Positions 6,666-9,639 of a stretch of 9,639 nucleotides of DNA are shown piece by piece. A program made the translations under genes and the position numbers. This DNA comes from an uncultured Angelakisella sp. (GTDB taxonomy: Bacteria > Bacillota > Clostridia > Oscillospirales > Ruminococcaceae): assembly GCA_937914895.1 (NCBI GenBank), contig CALGIL010000118.1, positions 1 through 9,639 on the forward strand, in the 5' to 3' direction. Positions within the stretch are counted from its first letter, which is position 1, and the number at the start of each line of letters is the position of its first letter. The notes under the pieces were generated by a model. It did no database searches, was not told the origin of the DNA, and saw only the letters and a program-made list of their open reading frames with translations.

Positions 6666-7235
6666 ATGGACAGCGCGCTGATTGTATCCAGCACGGAAAA
6701 AAGCATCGCGTTTTTTACCCAGATGCTAAGCGCCGCCTCCTGCGGCCAGATTGCCACCCTGCCGTCCTGCGGGGAGGCCCGCCGCCTGCTGCTGGAGCAG
6801 GATTTTGACCTGGTTATCATCAACGCCCCCCTGCCCGACGAGCCGGGGGAGGCCCTGGCGCGGCAGATTGCCGGGGGCGGGGTGGGCCAGGTCATCCTGG
6901 TGGTGCGAAGCGAGGTTTTTGAGGAGGTCTCCTCCGTCTGCGAAGGCGACGGCGTCCTGACCGTGGCAAAGCCCGTCAACCGGGCCGTCTTTTGGTCGGC
7001 GCTGAAGCTGGCGGGGGCGGCCCAAAGCAGGCTTTTGCGGCTGCGGGCCGAAAACAGCCGGCTGACCCAGAAAATCGAGGACATCCGCGTTGTGGACCGG
7101 GCCAAGTGCATTTTGATCTCCTACCTGGGCATGAGCGAGCAGGAGGCCCACCGGTATATGGAAAAGCAGGCCATGGACCTGCGCACCACCCGCCGGGCGG
7201 TGGCCGAGGGGATTTTGAAGACCTACGAGGATTAG
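6666..7235 (+). CDS. nitR: ANTAR-domain antitermination regulator with degenerate receiver (NitR-like)
   Basis: A 189-residue protein with an N-terminal receiver-like domain (about 1-118), a short coiled coil (about 119-143, RLLRLRAENSRLTQKIEDI) and a C-terminal ANTAR RNA-binding domain (about 144-186, AKCILISYLGMSEQEAHRY followed by AMDLRTTRRAVAEGIL). ANTAR proteins bind hexaloop hairpins in nascent mRNA and prevent a terminator from forming. The receiver looks inactive: the phosphoacceptor Asp is Asn53 (DLVIINAP), the acidic pair near the N-terminus is Ser8-Ser9, and only Lys102 (AKPVN) is kept. It is the last gene of the glutamate synthase-glnA operon. Its likely targets are the two AAAGGC hairpins at 1528-1543 and 1736-1751, so it probably controls itself as well as asnA-glnN. 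The start is the ATG at 6666 behind GGCGGTGATGG. The domain assignment is firm; targets and signal are inferred. Confidence 0.88.
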   Translation: MDSALIVSSTEKSIAFFTQMLSAASCGQIATLPSCGEARRLLLEQDFDLVIINAPLPDEPGEALARQIAGGGVGQVILVVRSEVFEEVSSVCEGDGVLTVAKPVNRAVFWSALKLAGAAQSRLLRLRAENSRLTQKIEDIRVVDRAKCILISYLGMSEQEAHRYMEKQAMDLRTTRRAVAEGILKTYED

Positions 7236-7290
7236 CGGGGCCTTGCCCCGCACCCCACCCGCTTTTAAAAAAGCGGGGCCAAAACTTTTA
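7235..7290. repeat. Tandem inverted-repeat element, possibly a dispersed intergenic repeat
   Basis: Directly at the stop of the regulator gene lies GCGGGGC-CTT-GCCCCGC (7235-7251), then a second palindrome CCCGCTTTT against AAAAGCGGG (7258-7277), then CCAAAACTTTTAAACC. No T-run follows either stem on the plus strand, so these are not classical terminators. The paired-palindrome layout resembles dispersed intergenic repeats I associate with gut Clostridia genomes; copy number cannot be judged from one window. Confidence 0.4.
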
Positions 7291-7301
7291 AACCGCCTTA
7301 T

Positions 7302-7352
7302 GGGCAGGGGGGATAAACACAAGTTTTACGCCCCTGCCCGTTCTGCTGTTTT
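7302..7352 (+). terminator. Probable terminator after the nitrogen operon
   Basis: GGGCAGGGG (7302-7310) pairs perfectly with CCCCTGCCC (7331-7339), and the interior TAAAC and GTTT can extend the stem. It is followed by GTTCTGCTGTTTT, a T-rich but interrupted tail. It separates the nitrogen-assimilation operon from the rpmG-secE-nusG group. Confidence 0.6.
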
Positions 7353-7377
7353 CTAGTTCCTATTTTCAGCAACTATC

Positions 7378-7407
7378 TTGACTTTGCGGCTTTTATTATG
7401 GTATAGT
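7378..7407 (+). promoter_or_regulatory. Promoter of rpmG-secE-nusG
   Basis: TTGACT (7378-7383) and TATAGT (7402-7407) are 18 bases apart, with an extended -10 TG at 7399-7400. The predicted start is near 7414. It is the only good promoter seen ahead of the housekeeping group. Confidence 0.85.
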
Positions 7408-7413
7408 TATTTT

Positions 7414-7527
7414 ACCTCTCGGAAGGGTTCTTTTTTTGTGCGAAAAACCGCGCGAAGCCTGGCAGAGGAAAGACGTCCCTTCACAGACAAGAGGGAGGCA
7501 AACAAATCCAAATCAGGAGGTGCCGAT
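7414..7527 (+). other. Untranslated leader of rpmG
   Basis: About 114 bases between the predicted start and the L33 start codon. CCTCT (7415-7419) can pair with AGAGG (7464-7468), and GAAGGG (7422-7427) can pair with CCCTTC (7477-7482). These pairings cross each other, so they form either a pseudoknot or alternative folds. A run of seven T lies at 7431-7437. It matches no named leader that I recognise. No tRNA gene is present here. Confidence 0.35.
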
Positions 7528-7677
7528 ATGCGGGTAAAAATCACCCTGGCCTGCAGCGAATGCAAGCAGCGCAACTACAACACCATGAAGAACAAAAAGA
7601 ACGACCCCGACCGGCTGGAGATGAACAAGTACTGCCGCTTCTGCCGCAAGCATACCCTGCACAAGGAAACCAAATAG
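7528..7677 (+). CDS. rpmG: 50S ribosomal protein L33
   Basis: A 49-residue basic protein with the two Cys pairs of the zinc-ribbon form of L33 (CSEC near residues 9-12 and CRFC near 36-39) and the typical ending [16 protein letters not shown]. It belongs to the large ribosomal subunit. The start is the ATG at 7528 behind AGGAGGTG; the frame is open upstream to 7378, but that stretch is promoter and leader. The gene is first in the rpmG-secE-nusG order common in Firmicutes. Confidence 0.97.
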   Translation: MRVKITLACSECKQRNYNTMKNKKNDPDRLEMNKYCRFCRKHTLHKETK

Positions 7678-7692
7678 GAAAGGAGCGCAACC

Positions 7693-7911
7693 ATGGCTGA
7701 AAGCGAAAAGAAACCCGGTTTTTTTGCCAGGATTGGCCGTTCCTTCCGGGACATGCGGGGCGAGCTGAAAAAAGTAGTCTGGCCCAACAAAAAACAGATT
7801 GTCAACAATACGCTTATCGTCATCGCGTTTGTGGCCGTCTGCGCGGTCTTTGTGGGCGGCCTGGACGCTATTCTTTCCCTGATCGTGCGCCTGGTGCTGC
7901 GGACCTACTAA
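7693..7911 (+). CDS. secE: Preprotein translocase subunit SecE
   Basis: A 72-residue single-span membrane protein that clamps SecY in the protein-export channel. The conserved amphipathic region GELKKVVWPNKKQ (about residues 25-37) precedes one hydrophobic segment (about 41-66). Length and architecture are those of the short Gram-positive form. The ribosome site is AAAGGAG before the ATG at 7693, 15 bases after rpmG. It lies between rpmG and nusG as usual. Confidence 0.97.
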   Translation: MAESEKKPGFFARIGRSFRDMRGELKKVVWPNKKQIVNNTLIVIAFVAVCAVFVGGLDAILSLIVRLVLRTY

Positions 7912-7954
7912 ACAGGGACGGCAGACTGCCCATGCAGCGGGAAGGAGATGCGCA

Positions 7955-8476
7955 ATGGCTGACGAGGCAAGATGGTATGTGGTCCACACTTATTCGGGGT
8001 ACGAAAACAAGGTGGCCGATTCCATTACCAACGCGGTGGAAAACCGCCAGCTTCACGACCTCATCCACGAGGTAAAAATCCCCACCGAAATGGTGGTGGA
8101 GGTCAAGGACAACCAGAAAAAAGAAGTGGAACGCAAGCTCTTTCCCAGCTACGTTTTGGTCAAGATGATTATGACCGACGACAGCTGGTACGTGGTGCGC
8201 AACATTCGCGGCGTCACGGGGTTTGTGGGTCCGGGCTCCAAGCCCATTCCCCTCACCGAGGAAGAGGTGGCCCGCTTTGGGGTGGAAACCCGCGAGGTGG
8301 AGGTCAGCTACAAGGTGGGGGACAGCGTCATGGTCTCGGGCGGCTATATGGAGGGCTTCATCGGCACGGTGGACGAGATAGACATGGACAAGCAGATTGT
8401 CCGGGTCACCGTCTCCATGATGGGCAAGGAGGTTCCGGTGGAGCTGGACCTGGCCCAGGTGCAGCCCCTGGCCTGA
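7955..8476 (+). CDS. nusG: Transcription termination/antitermination factor NusG
   Basis: A 173-residue protein with the NusG N-terminal domain (WYVVHTYSGYENKVA at the start, RKLFPSYVLVKM near 60-71, VRNIRGVTGFVG near 80-91) and a C-terminal KOW domain (YKVGDSVMVSGGYMEGFIGTV, about 118-140). It binds RNA polymerase and affects pausing and termination. It may therefore also affect the attenuators in this window, although that is only a possibility. The ribosome site is GAAGGAG before the ATG at 7955. A 134-base gap with an L1-type RNA element follows before rplK. Confidence 0.97.
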   Translation: MADEARWYVVHTYSGYENKVADSITNAVENRQLHDLIHEVKIPTEMVVEVKDNQKKEVERKLFPSYVLVKMIMTDDSWYVVRNIRGVTGFVGPGSKPIPLTEEEVARFGVETREVEVSYKVGDSVMVSGGYMEGFIGTVDEIDMDKQIVRVTVSMMGKEVPVELDLAQVQPLA

Positions 8477-8544
8477 CACCGCCGGCAGCATACACGCAGC
8501 CAAACAAGGGCCCCGGGACAAGAGCAGCCCGGACACGCCCATCC

Positions 8545-8590
8545 GTGGGAGGAACGGCCGCCAGACGGCTGCTTCCGCTACACTGACCAC
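8545..8590 (+). promoter_or_regulatory. L1-binding-site mimic upstream of rplK
   Basis: GTGG (8545-8548) pairs with CCAC (8587-8590), then after an internal loop GGAA (8551-8554) pairs with TTCC (8573-8576), with an inner GCCG/CGGC hairpin around CCAGA. The pattern GTGGGAGG...CCGCTA...ACCAC resembles the L1-stalk helix of 23S rRNA (GGGAGG...AUACCACC, with GCCAG inside). L1 is known to repress its own L11-L1 operon by binding such mRNA mimics. The element ends just before the rplK ribosome site (GGAGGTG). Confidence 0.7.
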
Positions 8591-8610
8591 TATATGGAGG
8601 TGCTTTATTC

Positions 8611-9039
8611 ATGGCTCAAAAAGTAATCGGTTATATCAAGCTGCAAATCCCCGCCGGCAAGGCGACGCCGGCACCCCCCGTGGGCCCGGCCCTGGGCCAG
8701 CACGGCGTCAACATCATGGCCTTTACCAAGGAATTTAACGAGCGCACCAAAAACGACGTGGGGCTTATCATCCCCGTGGTCATTACGGTGTACGCCGACC
8801 GCAGCTTTACCTTCATCACCAAATCTCCTCCGGCCGCCGTCCTTATCAAAAAGGCCCTCAATCTGGAGTCGGCCTCCGGCGCGCCCAACACCACCAAGGT
8901 CGGCACCATCACCCGCGAGCAGCTGCGGAAGATTGCCGAGACCAAGATGGTGGACCTGAACGCCGCCAACATCGACACCGCCATCAGCATGATTGCCGGC
9001 ACCTGCCGCAGCATGGGCGTCGTCGTCGCGGACGAGTAA
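8611..9039 (+). CDS. rplK: 50S ribosomal protein L11
   Basis: A 142-residue protein with the full L11 pattern: an N-terminal domain starting [31 protein letters not shown] with [11 protein letters not shown] following, and a C-terminal rRNA-binding domain with [13 protein letters not shown] and ending [13 protein letters not shown]11 forms part of the GTPase-associated centre of the ribosome. The start is the ATG at 8611 behind TGGAGGTGC. It is co-directional with rplA, with a 67-base gap holding a second L1-type element. Confidence 0.98.
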   Translation: MAQKVIGYIKLQIPAGKATPAPPVGPALGQHGVNIMAFTKEFNERTKNDVGLIIPVVITVYADRSFTFITKSPPAAVLIKKALNLESASGAPNTTKVGTITREQLRKIAETKMVDLNAANIDTAISMIAGTCRSMGVVVADE

Positions 9040-9052
9040 GGAAGGTTCTCCC

Positions 9053-9083
9053 AGTGGGAGGAAACGATCCGCTATATACCACT
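9053..9083 (+). promoter_or_regulatory. Second L1-binding-site mimic, between rplK and rplA
   Basis: AGTGG (9053-9057) pairs with CCACT (9079-9083) and GGA (9060-9062) pairs with TCC (9068-9070) around a five-base loop. The asymmetric internal loop and the shared pieces GTGGGAGGAA, CCGCTA and ACCAC match the element before rplK, but this copy lacks the inner GCCG hairpin. It lies just upstream of the gene for L1 itself, which fits autogenous control. Confidence 0.68.
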
Positions 9084-9106
9084 AGGTAGAAGGAGAATGA
9101 AGATTT

Positions 9107-9639
<533 letters not shown>

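Noticed and set aside
7360..7527. tRNA-Trp or another tRNA near rpmG-secE
   Set aside because: No cloverleaf or GTTCRANYC-type T-arm is seen; the region is promoter plus leader.

Overview
The window reads as a high-GC chromosome segment of a clostridial Firmicute, probably a gut Oscillospiraceae/Ruminococcaceae-type organism. This is an inference from the GC-rich codon use, the strong AGGAGG-type ribosome binding sites, the consensus sigma-A promoters, the archaeal-style split glutamate synthase next to an ANTAR regulator, and the order rpmG-secE-nusG-rplK-rplA.

Layout. Positions 1-1464 (minus strand) hold an asnA-glnN operon: ammonia-dependent asparagine synthetase, then the first 147 codons of a type III glutamine synthetase that runs off the left edge. 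Positions 1468-1839 are a divergent control region. Positions 1840-7235 (plus strand) hold a five-gene ammonia-assimilation operon: a glutaminase (class II amidotransferase) subunit, a ferredoxin-type FMN/Fe-S glutamate synthase core, a GXGXG beta-helix subunit, a type I glutamine synthetase (glnA), and an ANTAR-domain RNA-binding regulator (nitR-like). Positions 7236-7527 hold a repeat-like element, a terminator-like hairpin, a strong promoter and a leader. Positions 7528-9639 hold the housekeeping genes rpmG (L33), secE, nusG, rplK (L11) and the start of rplA (L1), with two L1-binding-site look-alikes, one before rplK and one before rplA.

The main find is in the divergent region. Each direction has its own good promoter (TTGACA-18-TATAAT for asnA; TTGACA-17-TATACT for the glutamate synthase operon). 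Right at each predicted transcript start is a 5-bp stem-loop with the same hexaloop, AAAGGC. This fits the ANTAR-recognition rule of A at loop position 1 and G at position 4. In both leaders the loop and 3' side of that small hairpin are also the 5' arm of a long intrinsic terminator lying before the gene. The two folds are mutually exclusive, which is the logic of ANTAR antitermination, and the ANTAR protein is encoded as the last gene of one of the two controlled operons. I infer that this regulator switches both arms of ammonia assimilation on by transcription antitermination and feeds back on its own expression. Known ANTAR targets have two hexaloop hairpins in tandem; here I can find only one per leader, almost at the RNA's 5' end. 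The regulator's receiver domain also lacks the phosphoacceptor aspartate (Asn53) and the acidic pocket, so its signal input is probably not phosphorylation.

Together the genes form a GS-GOGAT plus asparagine module: ammonia is fixed into glutamine (GlnA, GlnN) and asparagine (AsnA), and glutamine nitrogen moves to 2-oxoglutarate through the three-part glutamate synthase. No NAD(P)H-oxidising GltD subunit is present, so reduced ferredoxin or a distant partner probably supplies electrons.
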